A stretch of 22,657 nucleotides of DNA from Syntrophaceae bacterium UBA3084 (GCA_002367335.1 DFBI01000212.1:4215-26871), one strand, 5' to 3'. Positions 1 through 7,938 are shown, numbered from the stretch's first letter. Notes: generated from the letters alone by a model not told the origin. Program-made: numbers and translations.

Positions 1-27
1 CCAGTTCAATTCTGGTCGTGGGCTCCA
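1..27 (+). tRNA. 3' end of a tRNA, probably tRNA-Thr (partial)
   Basis: Only the 3' part is inside the window. Positions 1-4 and 12-15 pair as a T-stem around the loop TTCAATT (5-11). Positions 17-23 would be the 3' acceptor strand, 24 is a T discriminator, and 25-27 are an encoded CCA. The anticodon is outside the window, so the isotype is not directly visible. A tRNA-Thr at the end of a Thr/Tyr/Gly/Thr cluster is the usual neighbour of this region in proteobacteria, and a U discriminator also fits tRNA-Gly. In many relatives a tuf gene lies between this tRNA and rpmG. Here only 22 bp separate them. Confidence 0.75.
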
Positions 28-49
28 CTTCGACGAGGATAGGAATAGA

Positions 50-199
50 ATGAGAAACATAATTACCCTTGCATGCACTGAATGTAATAGAAGAAATTAT
101 ACAACAACTAAAAATAAAAGAACTATGCAAAATCGTTTTGAGTTAAAGAAATATTGTCGATTTTGCCGGTTGCATACGCTTCATAAAGAAATAAAGTAA
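50..199 (+). CDS. rpmG: 50S ribosomal protein L33, zinc-binding type
   Basis: This 49-residue protein begins MRNIITLACTEC and ends in a basic tail. It has two CxxC pairs (C9/C12 and C36/C39), the zinc-ribbon form of L33, a small protein near the E-site of the large subunit. Length is normal for the family. The ATG at 50 follows the purine-rich stretch GAGGATAGGAAT (35-46), a modest ribosome-binding site. It lies between a tRNA end and tRNA-Trp, its usual place ahead of secE-nusG in many proteobacteria. The four cysteines indicate the C+ paralogue; a zinc-free copy could exist elsewhere in the genome but is not visible here. Confidence 0.93.
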   Translation: MRNIITLACTECNRRNYTTTKNKRTMQNRFELKKYCRFCRLHTLHKEIK

Positions 200-221
200 T
201 CTTGTAACTACTCAGATTGCT

Positions 222-393
222 GGATTCAAGGTTCACAGTTCATGGTGGGATGCATCCAAGAAGATATAGGGCACGTTCTGAACTTCCATGCAAGACCGCT
301 TGGGATTTCGCAAGAACCGCATCAACTCTTCATTTGTCTCTGGGCAGAACCCTTGTTTCATCTGCTCAACCCTGAACCGCGGAACTTTGAACC
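222..393. repeat. imperfect inverted repeat in the rpmG spacer
   Basis: The left arm (222-246) reads GGATTCAAGGTTCACAG and onward. The reverse complement of the right arm (369-393) gives a closely similar series built on TTCAA-GTTC-GTTCA blocks. With one gap, about 19 of 24 positions agree. The arms are separated by about 120 bp of non-coding sequence. The arrangement suggests a degenerate palindromic or miniature mobile element, but no target duplication was recognised and no coding capacity is present. The arms are built from short repeated GTTCA units, so some of the match could reflect simple sequence. Confidence 0.4.
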
Positions 394-496
394 GGAGTAG
401 TTACGTAATCTTTTTCTTTCAAGCCGGATTTTGTGATAGGTATTGTGGCAAGACTAGAAAAACCCAGGCAGGCCGTGCATCCTTTCTTTGACAAGC

Positions 497-520
497 CTTC
501 GGCGTGAGCTTAGTCGAACG
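497..520 (+). repeat. 24-bp dispersed motif, copy 1
   Basis: The motif begins CTTCGGCGTGAGCT and ends AGTCGAACG. The reverse complement of 17794-17817 matches it at 23 of 24 positions, differing only at position 15 (T here, C there). A 24-bp match at this level in two spacers of one 22.7-kb window is not expected by chance. The ends (TTCG and CGAA) are complementary, so it is an imperfect palindrome. Here it lies in the spacer ahead of tRNA-Trp without recognisable terminal repeats around it. Its function is unknown. Confidence 0.75.
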
Positions 521-593
521 CTCAGTAGAGTCCTTAACCCGTGGTTGCGGTAAATTGCTGCTACAAGTTGAAGAGAATAGTTTTGTTAAGAAC

Positions 594-671
594 GGGCCAG
601 TAGCTCTAATTGGCTAGAGCGCCGGACTCCAAATCCGGATGCTGGGGGTTCGAGTCCCTCCTGGCCTGCCA
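594..671 (+). tRNA. tRNA-Trp (CCA anticodon)
   Basis: A complete cloverleaf of 78 nt including encoded CCA. The acceptor strands are 594-600 and 661-667, with the first pair a G-U wobble. The D-stem is 603-606 with 617-620. The anticodon stem is 622-626 with 634-638, and the anticodon CCA is at 629-631. The variable loop is 639-643. The T-stem is 644-648 with 656-660 around TTCGAGT. The discriminator G668 is the tryptophan identity base. Position between rpmG and secE matches the common proteobacterial arrangement. The downstream gene secE starts 36 bp after the CCA, so co-transcription with secE-nusG and RNA processing are likely. Confidence 0.96.
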
Positions 672-707
672 TTTTATTTTTCTGGTATTACTGGGTGGAA
701 TTGTTAA

Positions 708-911
708 ATGAATAAAATAACGGTAACTGTATCTAGAATAGGTCAGTTTTTAAGAGAATCAAGGTTTGAGCTGAAAAAAGTGACGTGGCCAACACCAAAA
801 GAAACATTTGCCTCTACATCGGTTGTTGTTGTCGTTGTTATCATTATGTCTGCTTTTTTAGGGGTTGTGGATCTGGGTTTAACGAAAGTAATAAAATTTA
901 TTTTAGGTTAG
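708..911 (+). CDS. secE: preprotein translocase subunit SecE
   Basis: A 67-residue single-span SecE of the short type. It helps hold SecY together in the SecYEG channel of the inner membrane. An amphipathic helix with the family signature (ELKKVTWPTPKE, around residues 21-32) precedes one hydrophobic segment (about residues 38-60, starting with a run of valines). The three-span enterobacterial form is longer, so this is the minimal version. The ATG at 708 has GGTGGA at 693-698 as a plausible ribosome-binding site. nusG starts 4 bp after its stop, so the two are almost certainly co-translated as in most bacteria. Confidence 0.95.
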   Translation: MNKITVTVSRIGQFLRESRFELKKVTWPTPKETFASTSVVVVVVIIMSAFLGVVDLGLTKVIKFILG

Positions 912-915
912 AAAA

Positions 916-1446
916 ATGGCTTTCAAATGGTATGTTGTTCACACTTATTCAGGTTTCGAAAACAGAGTAAAACTTTCTCTGCAGGAAGCAATAGCAGTTG
1001 CCGGGATGGAGGAGTATTTTGATGATATCCTTATTCCGGAAGAGAATATAGTTGAACTTGTTGAGGGTACAAAAAAGACTTCAAAGAGAAAGTTTTTCCC
1101 CGGCTATATACTTGTAAGAATGGAAATGAATGATGATACCTGGCATATAGTAAAAGATACCCCCAAAGTTACCGGCTTTATTGGAAGTAAGGATAAACCA
1201 TCTCCTATATCGGATATGGATGTTCAGTCATTGAGAACGAGAATAGACGAAGGGACTCTGAAGCCGAAGCCAAAATATAAGTTTGAAGAAGGAGACCACG
1301 TAAAAATTATTGACGGTCCTTTTACAGGCTTTGACGGTGTGGTGGATGAAATAAAGCCGGAAAAAGGCAAGTTGAGAGTTATTGTGAGTATCTTCGGCAG
1401 GTCAACGCCGGTTGAGTTGGATTTTATCCAGGTTATTCAAAATTGA
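916..1446 (+). CDS. nusG: transcription termination/antitermination factor NusG
   Basis: A 176-residue NusG, normal length. The N-terminal NGN domain (about 1-110, opening MAFKWYVVHTYSGFENRV) binds the clamp helices of RNA polymerase beta'. The C-terminal KOW domain (about 120-176, with EGDHVKIIDGPFTGFDG) contacts Rho or S10/NusE, linking transcription to translation. The start is the ATG at 916, 4 bp after secE, with an AGGTT stretch at 905-909. Both of its partners, beta' (rpoC) and S10 (rpsJ), are encoded further along the window. Nothing unusual is seen in the protein. Confidence 0.97.
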   Translation: MAFKWYVVHTYSGFENRVKLSLQEAIAVAGMEEYFDDILIPEENIVELVEGTKKTSKRKFFPGYILVRMEMNDDTWHIVKDTPKVTGFIGSKDKPSPISDMDVQSLRTRIDEGTLKPKPKYKFEEGDHVKIIDGPFTGFDGVVDEIKPEKGKLRVIVSIFGRSTPVELDFIQVIQN

Positions 1447-1526
1447 AATAACAGGTTGCATATCTGAAGAGTAATTTTCGAATTGTATTTATTTTTGTTG
1501 CGAAAAAAGAAATCAGGGTGATTGTG

Positions 1527-1952
1527 ATGGCAAAGAAGGTAATAGCAAGCATAAAGCTTCAAATACAGGCAGGTAAGGCGACGCCGTCGCCACCTATTGG
1601 TCCGGCCTTAGGTCAACACGGGGTCAATATTATGGAATTTTGTAAGGCTTATAATTCCTTAACGCAAAATCAAGAGGGTATGGTTATTCCTGCTGTTATA
1701 ACAGTATATGCTGACAGATCTTTCACATTTATTACAAAGACTTCGCCAACCGCTGTTCTTCTCAAGCAGGCGGCCAAAATTGCAAAAGGTGCAGGTGATC
1801 CCAAAAGGGAAAAGGTGGGAGATGTCACTGCTGCCCAGGTCAAAGAGATCGCCGAGATAAAATATCAGGATCTCAATGCAATAAATATGGAAGGTGCTGT
1901 CAAAATTGTAGAGGGAACAGCAAGATCCATGGGGATAGAGATAGCCAAATAA
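1527..1952 (+). CDS. rplK: 50S ribosomal protein L11
   Basis: A 141-residue L11, the base of the GTPase-associated centre that binds 23S rRNA domain II and is needed for RelA activation. The N-terminal domain carries the flexible proline-rich stretch (PSPPIGPALGQHGVNI, residues 20-35). The C-terminal domain carries the rRNA-binding surface. The frame could extend to a GTG at 1518, but the ATG at 1527 gives the canonical MAKKV opening and places CAGGG (1514-1518) about 8 bases upstream. A 71-80 bp spacer separates it from nusG. It forms the L11-L1 pair with rplA 22 bp downstream. Confidence 0.97.
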   Translation: MAKKVIASIKLQIQAGKATPSPPIGPALGQHGVNIMEFCKAYNSLTQNQEGMVIPAVITVYADRSFTFITKTSPTAVLLKQAAKIAKGAGDPKREKVGDVTAAQVKEIAEIKYQDLNAINMEGAVKIVEGTARSMGIEIAK

Positions 1953-1974
1953 ATTTATAGTGGAGCTTATTATA

Positions 1975-2679
1975 ATGTCCAAGAAGGGTAAAAGATTGTT
2001 AGATATTGAAAAGAAGGTTGAACCCGGGAAGCGCTATACCTTGAGAGAATCCTTGGAGCTTCTACTGTCAACAGTACGGGTAAAATTTGATGAGACTGTC
2101 GATGCAGCCATTCGACTAGGTGTCAATTCGAGGCATGCTGACCAAATGGTGAGAGGGAGTGTTGTTCTCCCGAATGGTTTGGGTAAAGCCATAAAAGTAT
2201 TGGTTTTTGCAAAAGGAGACAAAGAAAAGGAAGCCATTGACGCAGGTGCAGATATTACCGGTTCCGATGAGTTGATTGAAAAGATTAAAGGTGGATGGTT
2301 TGATTTTGATCGAGTAATTGCTACGCCGGATATGATGGGTAGTGTTGGAAAGCTGGGTAAAATTTTAGGGCCACGGGGGTTAATGCCGAATCCCAAGGTT
2401 GGTACCGTAACTTTCAGTGTTGCCAATGCAGTAACAGAGATGAAAGCCGGTAAAGTTGCGTTCAGAGTGGAAAAGGCAGGCATAGTTCACAGCCCTGTGG
2501 GTAAAGTATCTTTTGGTGCAGACAAACTGTATGAAAATGTCCTGGCATTGCTGGGGACCATTATAAAATTAAAACCTGCATCCAGTAAAGGAACATACTT
2601 AAGGTCTATTTCTCTTTCCACTACAATGGGTCCCGGTGTCAAGGTTGAGCCTCTCGATGTGAGAAATCTATTAAAATAA
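1975..2679 (+). CDS. rplA: 50S ribosomal protein L1
   Basis: A 234-residue L1, the protein of the mobile L1 stalk that helps release deacylated tRNA. In many bacteria it also represses its own L11-L1 message. The conserved block GPRGLMPNPKVGTV is present near residues 128-141. The open frame reaches a GTG at 1960, but the ATG at 1975 gives the usual MSKKGKRL start and has GGAG (1962-1965) 9 bases upstream. I did not see an obvious rRNA-mimic site ahead of rplK, so autoregulation is known of the family rather than shown here. Confidence 0.97.
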   Translation: MSKKGKRLLDIEKKVEPGKRYTLRESLELLLSTVRVKFDETVDAAIRLGVNSRHADQMVRGSVVLPNGLGKAIKVLVFAKGDKEKEAIDAGADITGSDELIEKIKGGWFDFDRVIATPDMMGSVGKLGKILGPRGLMPNPKVGTVTFSVANAVTEMKAGKVAFRVEKAGIVHSPVGKVSFGADKLYENVLALLGTIIKLKPASSKGTYLRSISLSTTMGPGVKVEPLDVRNLLK

Positions 2680-2690
2680 AAAAGGGCATT

Positions 2691-2775
2691 AAAGATCAAA
2701 GACAGCAGGTACAGGAGGTTTAATCGAGCATACTCGGCCTGCCGAGACGATGAAGTGTTGGAGTTTCTTCCTGTA
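2691..2775 (+). promoter_or_regulatory. L10 ribosomal leader (autoregulatory RNA)
   Basis: The 164-nt gap between rplA and rplJ holds the hallmark L10-leader sequence: ATCAAAGACAGCAGGT (2694-2709 region), then TTTAATC, then GGCCTGCCGAGAC. GCAGG at 2705-2709 can pair with CCTGC at 2738-2742. CGAG (2725-2728) can pair with CTCG (2733-2736). ACAGGA (2711-2716) can pair with TCCTGT (2769-2774). In known bacteria this RNA binds the L10-(L7/L12) complex and lowers translation of rplJ-rplL. The identification rests on motif order and pairing seen here; exact ends are approximate. Confidence 0.85.
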
Positions 2776-2843
2776 TAACGGTTAAGTTTTTGAAATCAGT
2801 TAACAATTCTTTTTACATTTAGCATTGAAAGGAGGTCATTGGT

Positions 2844-3368
2844 TTGGACCGAAGCAAAAAGGAACAGATTGTTGCTGAGCTTCAAGGGAAACTCAAAGAC
2901 GTGAAGCTGGCAATTCTTGCAGACTACAGCGGTTTAAATGTCGAGAAAATCACGGATTTGAGAAATGAGTTAAGAAAATCAGATGCAGAGTTCAGGGTAA
3001 TAAAGAATACACTCTTTAAAATTGCTTCGAAGGATACCGATTTCCGTTTATTTGATGATTATTTGAAGGGTCCTTTGGCGCTGATCATGAATTTTGGGGA
3101 TGTAGTTGAGTCTACAAAAACACTCGTCAATTTTGCCAGGAAAAATGAAGAACTGGAACTTAAAGCCGGAGTTCTTGATGATAGATTCCTGACAAACGAA
3201 CAGATAAAAACCCTGTCCGAATTGCCGAGCAGGGAAGTTCTTTTGGGAAAACTTTTATCTATGATGGTGGTGGTGCAGACCTCGCTTGTCAGTGTATTAA
3301 GTGGTGTTCCCAGAAAATTTGTTCAAACTCTTGAAGCTTACCGTGTAAAAAAAGAAGAAGAAAATTAA
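2844..3368 (+). CDS. rplJ: 50S ribosomal protein L10
   Basis: A 174-residue L10, which anchors L7/L12 dimers to the ribosome and, with them, feeds back on its own leader. The N-terminal half binds 23S rRNA and L11; the C-terminal helix (about residues 135-170) carries the L12 dimers. The start is a TTG at 2844, chosen because AAAGGAGGT (2828-2836) ends 7 bases before it and the product MDRSKKEQIV aligns with the family start. An L10 leader lies upstream and rplL follows after 24 bp. A TTG start on so abundant a protein is unusual. Confidence 0.96.
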   Translation: MDRSKKEQIVAELQGKLKDVKLAILADYSGLNVEKITDLRNELRKSDAEFRVIKNTLFKIASKDTDFRLFDDYLKGPLALIMNFGDVVESTKTLVNFARKNEELELKAGVLDDRFLTNEQIKTLSELPSREVLLGKLLSMMVVVQTSLVSVLSGVPRKFVQTLEAYRVKKEEEN

Positions 3369-3392
3369 AATATACAGGAAGGAATGAGAAAA

Positions 3393-3782
3393 ATGGCAGG
3401 AAAAAAAATCAGTAAGGAAGACGTTGTAGCGTTTATTGAAGGAATGACAGTTCTTGAACTGTCAGAGCTGGTGAAGGAATTGGAAAAGAAGTTCGGTGTT
3501 TCTGCTTCTGCTCCAGTTGCCGTTGCAGCCGTAGCCGCAGGACCCGCCCAGGAAGATCAGGTGGAAGAGAAAACTGAATTTGATGTTATACTTACAGGGT
3601 TTGGAGAACAGAAAATTCAGGTTATCAAGGTCGTCAGAGCTCTAACTGCTTTGGGTTTAAAAGAGGCCAAGGATCTTGTTGAAGGTGTGCCAAAGGCGGT
3701 TAAAGAAGGTGTGCCAAAAGATGAAGCTGAAGAAATAAAGGCCAAATTAGAAGGAGTTGGGGCAAGCGTAGAAATTAAATAA
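3393..3782 (+). CDS. rplL: 50S ribosomal protein L7/L12
   Basis: A 129-residue L7/L12, the multi-copy stalk protein that recruits translation GTPases. The N-terminal dimerisation domain (residues 1-35) is joined by an Ala/Pro/Val-rich hinge (about 36-55, SASAPVAVAAVAAGPAQ) to the C-terminal factor-binding domain (about 60-129, ending GVGASVEIK). An in-frame ATG at 3384 exists, but AGGAAGGA (3376-3383) abuts it directly and would be too close. The ATG at 3393 is 9 bases away and gives the canonical MAGKKISKEDV. No attenuator hairpin is obvious between rplJ and rplL. Confidence 0.97.
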   Translation: MAGKKISKEDVVAFIEGMTVLELSELVKELEKKFGVSASAPVAVAAVAAGPAQEDQVEEKTEFDVILTGFGEQKIQVIKVVRALTALGLKEAKDLVEGVPKAVKEGVPKDEAEEIKAKLEGVGASVEIK

Positions 3783-3837
3783 AATACAATTTATCCCTCA
3801 TGAGAAATTTTGTGGAGGGTATAGCCAAAGGGTTCTT

Positions 3838-6800
3838 ATGATTAGTTATAGAAAAAGTTTTGGTCATATAAAAGAAGTTATGGCGATTCCCAATCTCATC
3901 GATATCCAGAAGAAGTCCTATGAGAAATTCCTGCAGAAAGATGTTAATCCATCAGAAAGGTCTGACTTTGGTCTTCAGGGAACTTTCAAGAGTGTATTTC
4001 CCATTATGGATTTCGGCGGTAAGAGTTCTTTGGAATTCGTGAGTTATAGCATTAGTGATAGCCGATATGATGAACAAGAGTGTATTCAAAAAGGAATGAG
4101 CTATGTGGCTCCTCTGAAGATCGTTGTTAGATTAGTTGTGTTTGACAATGATCGAATAAGCGGACAGAAGAGTGTCAGAGATATAAAGGAGCAGGAAGTT
4201 TATTTTGGTGAAATTCCTCTAATGACAAAAAGGGGTACTTTTATTGTCAATGGTACTGAAAGGGTTATTGTCAGTCAACTTCACAGATCTCCTGGCATAT
4301 TCTTCGATCATGACAAAGGGAAAACTCATGCAAGTGGGAAGCTGATATATTCCGCAAGAATTATGCCCATCAGAGGTTCCTGGCTTGATATCGAATTTGA
4401 TCCGAAGGACATTCTCTATGCCAGGATTGACAGAAGAAGAAAAATGCCGATTACGATTCTCTTAAAAGCCATGGGATATACACCTGAAGAACTTCTCAAA
4501 TATTTCTGCGATATAGAGACAGTTTCCATTGATGGTGAAAAATTGTTTCTTTCAATTGATAAATACCTGTTGGGTGAGAAAGTGACAGTGGGTGTCGATG
4601 ATCCCCGAACAGGCGAAATTATCATAAAACAGGGCAGGAAAATTTCCAGGACAACCTTGAAAAAAATGGAGGAGCTGGGGATAGACCGAGTGGAAATTAA
4701 AGAAGAAGATATCCAGGGAAAGGTTTTTGCCGGGAATGTAACAGATCCCGAGACTGGAGAAATATTGTTCAAGTGCAATGATGAATTAGGCATAGAAGGA
4801 ATTCAGCAACTTTATCAAAAAGGTGTTAAGGAAATTCAATTTGTTCATCTGGCTGAGGATGGCTCAAATTCTTACATCAGAAATACTCTTCTTCTGGATA
4901 AAGTTGAAACAGAGGAAGATGCCATCATAGAGATATACAGAAGGTTAAGGCCCAGCAATCCTCCTACCCCTGAGACGGCAAGAAAGTTTTTCGATGGTCT
5001 CTTTTTTAATTCTGCCACTTATAACCTGTCTGACGTTGGAAGAGTCAAAATGAACTATAAACTCCATTTAGATGTTCCTCCGGGTCTGACTGTTTTGCGC
5101 AAGGGAGACATATTAGATGCTGTCAAGTATCTCATTAATCTCAAAAATGGTGTGGCTAACTACAGCCTTGATGACATTGATCATCTTGGCAACAGAAGGG
5201 TAAGATCGGTCGGCGAGCTTATTGAAAATCAATACAGAATCGGTTTGGTGAGGATGGAACGGGCCATGAAGGAAAAAATGAGCCTCCTGGATATCGAAAC
5301 TATGATGCCTCATGATCTGGTAAATGCAAAGCCTGTCTCCGCAGTCATAAGGGAGTTTTTCGGAAGCAGCCAATTATCCCAGTTTATGGATCAGACAAAC
5401 CCCCTGTCGGAGATAACTCATAAGAGGCGGTTATCTGCTCTCGGACCCGGAGGCCTTACCCGTGAAAGGGCGGGGTTCGAGGTAAGGGATGTGCACAACA
5501 CACATTATGGGCGAATATGTCCTATAGAAACTCCGGAAGGCCCCAACATTGGTTTAATAGTCTCTCTCGCTGCTTATGCAAGGGTAAATGATTTTGGTTT
5601 TATAGAAACACCGTATAGAGTGGTAGAAAAAGGAAGAGTACTTGATGAATTCCGTTATCTTACTGCAACAGAGGAAGAAAATTGTATTATAGCACAGGCA
5701 AATACCCTGATCGATTCAGAAGGAAGAATTTCTGAGAAAATGGTCACAGTAAGAAAAGAGGGGAATTATATAATCCTTCCGGCGGATGAAGTGACCTTAA
5801 TGGATATTTCTCCCAGTCAGCTTATTAGTGTTGCTACAGGGCTTATTCCCTTTTTAGAGCATGATGATGCAAACCGTGCTTTGATGGGTTCTAATATGCA
5901 GAGACAAGCAGTTCCTTTGCTGAAACCCGACGCCCCTTTGGTGGGAACAGGTATGGAGTCTGTTGTTGCCCGGGACTCCGGTGCTGTCGTTGTTGCAAAA
6001 AGATCTGGGATAGTAGAAGATGTAGATGCTTCAAGAATAGTCGTCAAAAGTGACAATGAAGAAAAAGATGAATTAGATACTGGTGTAGATATATATAACT
6101 TGATCAAGTATCAACGTTCCAATCAGGACACATGTTTTAACCATAAACCTATTGTAAGTGAAGGGGAGAGAGTGAATATCGGGGATTTAATAGCCGATGG
6201 TCCTGCCACGTCCAATGGGGAGCTGGCACTTGGCCGAAATATTATGGTCGCATTCATGTCCTGGGGTGGATACAATTATGAAGATTCCATCTTGATCAGT
6301 GAAAGAGTTGTCAAAGAAGATGTTTATACGTCTATACATATTGAAAAATTTGAAACAATGGCCAGAGATACGAAGCTTGGTAAAGAAGAAATTACAAGAG
6401 ACATACCTAATGTGGGAGAAGAGGCACTCAGAAATCTGGATGAAAGTGGAATTGTCCGAATTGGTGTTTTTGTAAAACACGGAGATATCCTGGTTGGGAA
6501 AATTACCCCCAAAGGTGAAACACAATTATCGCCGGAAGAAAAACTGTTGCGGGCTATATTTGGTGAGAAGGCAGGAGATGTTAGAGATACATCATTGCAC
6601 GTTCCGCCGGGAGTTGAGGGCGTTGTTATCAATGTACAAATCTTCAACCGCAAAGGTACGGAAAAAGATAGCAGATTTCTTGAAATAGAAGAAGCGGAAG
6701 CTCGGCGGCTTTTCAAAGACCAGAATGACGAAATCAGAATTATTACGGAAAGTCTCAGAAAAGAAGCTTTGAGTTTGTTGGCCGGTAAAACTTCTGCGTC

Positions 6801-7938
6801 GAAATTATCAGATCCTCACAAGAGAAAAATACTATTGAAAAAAAATGATGTCATATCTGAAGATAAGTTGAATGATATTCCGTTTTACCTCTGGAAAGAC
6901 ATTACTTTGGTAGAAGAAGAAGTTGAGGAGAGATTGAGATCTATATTTTCTAATCTATCCGGGAAAATAGAAATTATCAAATCCTTTTTTGCAGCAAAAA
7001 TGGACAAAATGCAAATAGGAGATGAACTTCCTCCCGGTGTAATCAAATTGGTAAAGGTGAATATTGCCATAAAGAGGAAGCTTTCTGTTGGTGATAAAAT
7101 GGCGGGTCGACACGGTAACAAAGGGGTTCTGTCCAAGATTTTACCGGAAGAAGATATGCCTTATTTCGAAGATGGTACTCCTGTTGATATCGTTTTGAAT
7201 CCCCTGGGAGTTCCTTCTCGCATGAATGTCGGTCAGGTTCTGGAAACTCACTTAGGATGGGCGGCAAAAGGATTGGGAGAAAAGCTACAGTCTCTCATAG
7301 AGAAACATACAAATGTCAATTCGGTAAAAAAGGAGTTAAAAGATATCTATTCTTCGGTAGAATTGGATAGCTTTATAGATGGAGCTTCCGAAGAAGAAGT
7401 CAAAAAGCTTGTAGGCAGGCTAAAGGCAGGTGTACCTATGGCCACACCGGTGTTTGATGGTGCACAGGAATATGAGATAAAAAATATGTTTAAGATGGCC
7501 GGTTTGCCGAAAAGAAGGCAAGCCCAGCTTTTTGACGGGAGAACAGGCGAACCTTTTGATCAAAAAATAACAACTGGAATGGTTTATATGTTGAAACTTC
7601 ATCATCTTGTCGACAATAAAATTCATGCGAGGTCAATTGGTCCTTATTCTCTTGTTACTCAACAACCTCTTGGAGGGAAAGCTCAATTTGGTGGTCAAAG
7701 GCTGGGTGAGATGGAAGTATGGGCAATTGAAGCCTATGGCGCTGCCAATTCATTACAGGAATTTCTTACAGTGAAATCTGATGATGTGGCCGGGAGAACA
7801 AGGATATACGAAGCTATTGTTAAAGGTGAACATACATTGGAGCCGGGATTGCCGGAATCTTTCAATGTACTGGTCAAAGAATTACAGGGTCTTTCTATTG
7901 ATGTAGATTTAATCGAGAATACAGAGGACAAGATGTAG
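3838..7938 (+). CDS. rpoB: DNA-directed RNA polymerase subunit beta
   Basis: A 1366-residue beta subunit, close to the usual proteobacterial length. The rifampicin pocket is intact: FFGSSQLSQFMDQ with D518, H528 and S533 in the positions of E. coli 516, 526 and 531, that is, the sensitive residues. The GDKMAGRHGNKGV block near residue 1090 belongs to the catalytic region. The C-terminal clamp segment RLGEMEVWAIEAYGAA contacts beta'. The insert at about residues 250-335, with two DP.TGEI repeats, is of the kind seen in related bacteria. The start is an ATG at 3838 after AAAGGG (3827-3832). rplL lies 55 bp upstream, so it is transcribed with the L10 operon. Confidence 0.98.
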   Translation: MISYRKSFGHIKEVMAIPNLIDIQKKSYEKFLQKDVNPSERSDFGLQGTFKSVFPIMDFGGKSSLEFVSYSISDSRYDEQECIQKGMSYVAPLKIVVRLVVFDNDRISGQKSVRDIKEQEVYFGEIPLMTKRGTFIVNGTERVIVSQLHRSPGIFFDHDKGKTHASGKLIYSARIMPIRGSWLDIEFDPKDILYARIDRRRKMPITILLKAMGYTPEELLKYFCDIETVSIDGEKLFLSIDKYLLGEKVTVGVDDPRTGEIIIKQGRKISRTTLKKMEELGIDRVEIKEEDIQGKVFAGNVTDPETGEILFKCNDELGIEGIQQLYQKGVKEIQFVHLAEDGSNSYIRNTLLLDKVETEEDAIIEIYRRLRPSNPPTPETARKFFDGLFFNSATYNLSDVGRVKMNYKLHLDVPPGLTVLRKGDILDAVKYLINLKNGVANYSLDDIDHLGNRRVRSVGELIENQYRIGLVRMERAMKEKMSLLDIETMMPHDLVNAKPVSAVIREFFGSSQLSQFMDQTNPLSEITHKRRLSALGPGGLTRERAGFEVRDVHNTHYGRICPIETPEGPNIGLIVSLAAYARVNDFGFIETPYRVVEKGRVLDEFRYLTATEEENCIIAQANTLIDSEGRISEKMVTVRKEGNYIILPADEVTLMDISPSQLISVATGLIPFLEHDDANRALMGSNMQRQAVPLLKPDAPLVGTGMESVVARDSGAVVVAKRSGIVEDVDASRIVVKSDNEEKDELDTGVDIYNLIKYQRSNQDTCFNHKPIVSEGERVNIGDLIADGPATSNGELALGRNIMVAFMSWGGYNYEDSILISERVVKEDVYTSIHIEKFETMARDTKLGKEEITRDIPNVGEEALRNLDESGIVRIGVFVKHGDILVGKITPKGETQLSPEEKLLRAIFGEKAGDVRDTSLHVPPGVEGVVINVQIFNRKGTEKDSRFLEIEEAEARRLFKDQNDEIRIITESLRKEALSLLAGKTSASKLSDPHKRKILLKKNDVISEDKLNDIPFYLWKDITLVEEEVEERLRSIFSNLSGKIEIIKSFFAAKMDKMQIGDELPPGVIKLVKVNIAIKRKLSVGDKMAGRHGNKGVLSKILPEEDMPYFEDGTPVDIVLNPLGVPSRMNVGQVLETHLGWAAKGLGEKLQSLIEKHTNVNSVKKELKDIYSSVELDSFIDGASEEEVKKLVGRLKAGVPMATPVFDGAQEYEIKNMFKMAGLPKRRQAQLFDGRTGEPFDQKITTGMVYMLKLHHLVDNKIHARSIGPYSLVTQQPLGGKAQFGGQRLGEMEVWAIEAYGAANSLQEFLTVKSDDVAGRTRIYEAIVKGEHTLEPGLPESFNVLVKELQGLSIDVDLIENTEDKM

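Larger units (their letters stand above)
200..593. other. non-coding spacer between rpmG and tRNA-Trp
   Basis: This stretch of about 394 bp shows no convincing gene. It contains an imperfect inverted repeat (arms near 222-246 and 369-393) and one copy of a 24-bp motif at 497-520 that recurs inverted at 17794-17817. No clear promoter with both hexamers was seen ahead of tRNA-Trp. A short open frame at 288-491 is not credible as a gene: it overlaps one repeat arm, lacks a good ribosome-binding site and resembles no known family. The spacer is probably remnant repeat sequence. Confidence 0.7.

Noticed and set aside
432..453. Resemblance of TGTGATA...GGCA at 432-453 to the right end of the inner element at 17898-17920
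   Set aside because: The match needs gaps, has no partner end at the right distance, and lies on the wrong side of the 24-bp motif. It may be a decayed end but could be chance.
288..491. 67-codon open frame in the rpmG-tRNA-Trp spacer
   Set aside because: No good ribosome-binding site, overlaps an inverted-repeat arm, no recognisable family or composition, and lies in a spacer that looks like repeat remnant.
3783..3837. Weak hairpin (CCCTC/GAGGG) between rplL and rpoB as an attenuator
   Set aside because: Only about 5 solid pairs with a long loop and no T run. An attenuator is often found here in other bacteria, but this sequence does not support one.
5341..5440. Possible rifampicin-resistance substitutions in rpoB, and streptomycin-type changes in rpsL
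   Set aside because: The key residues (D518, H528, S533 in beta; the two lysine regions in S12) are the ordinary sensitive forms.
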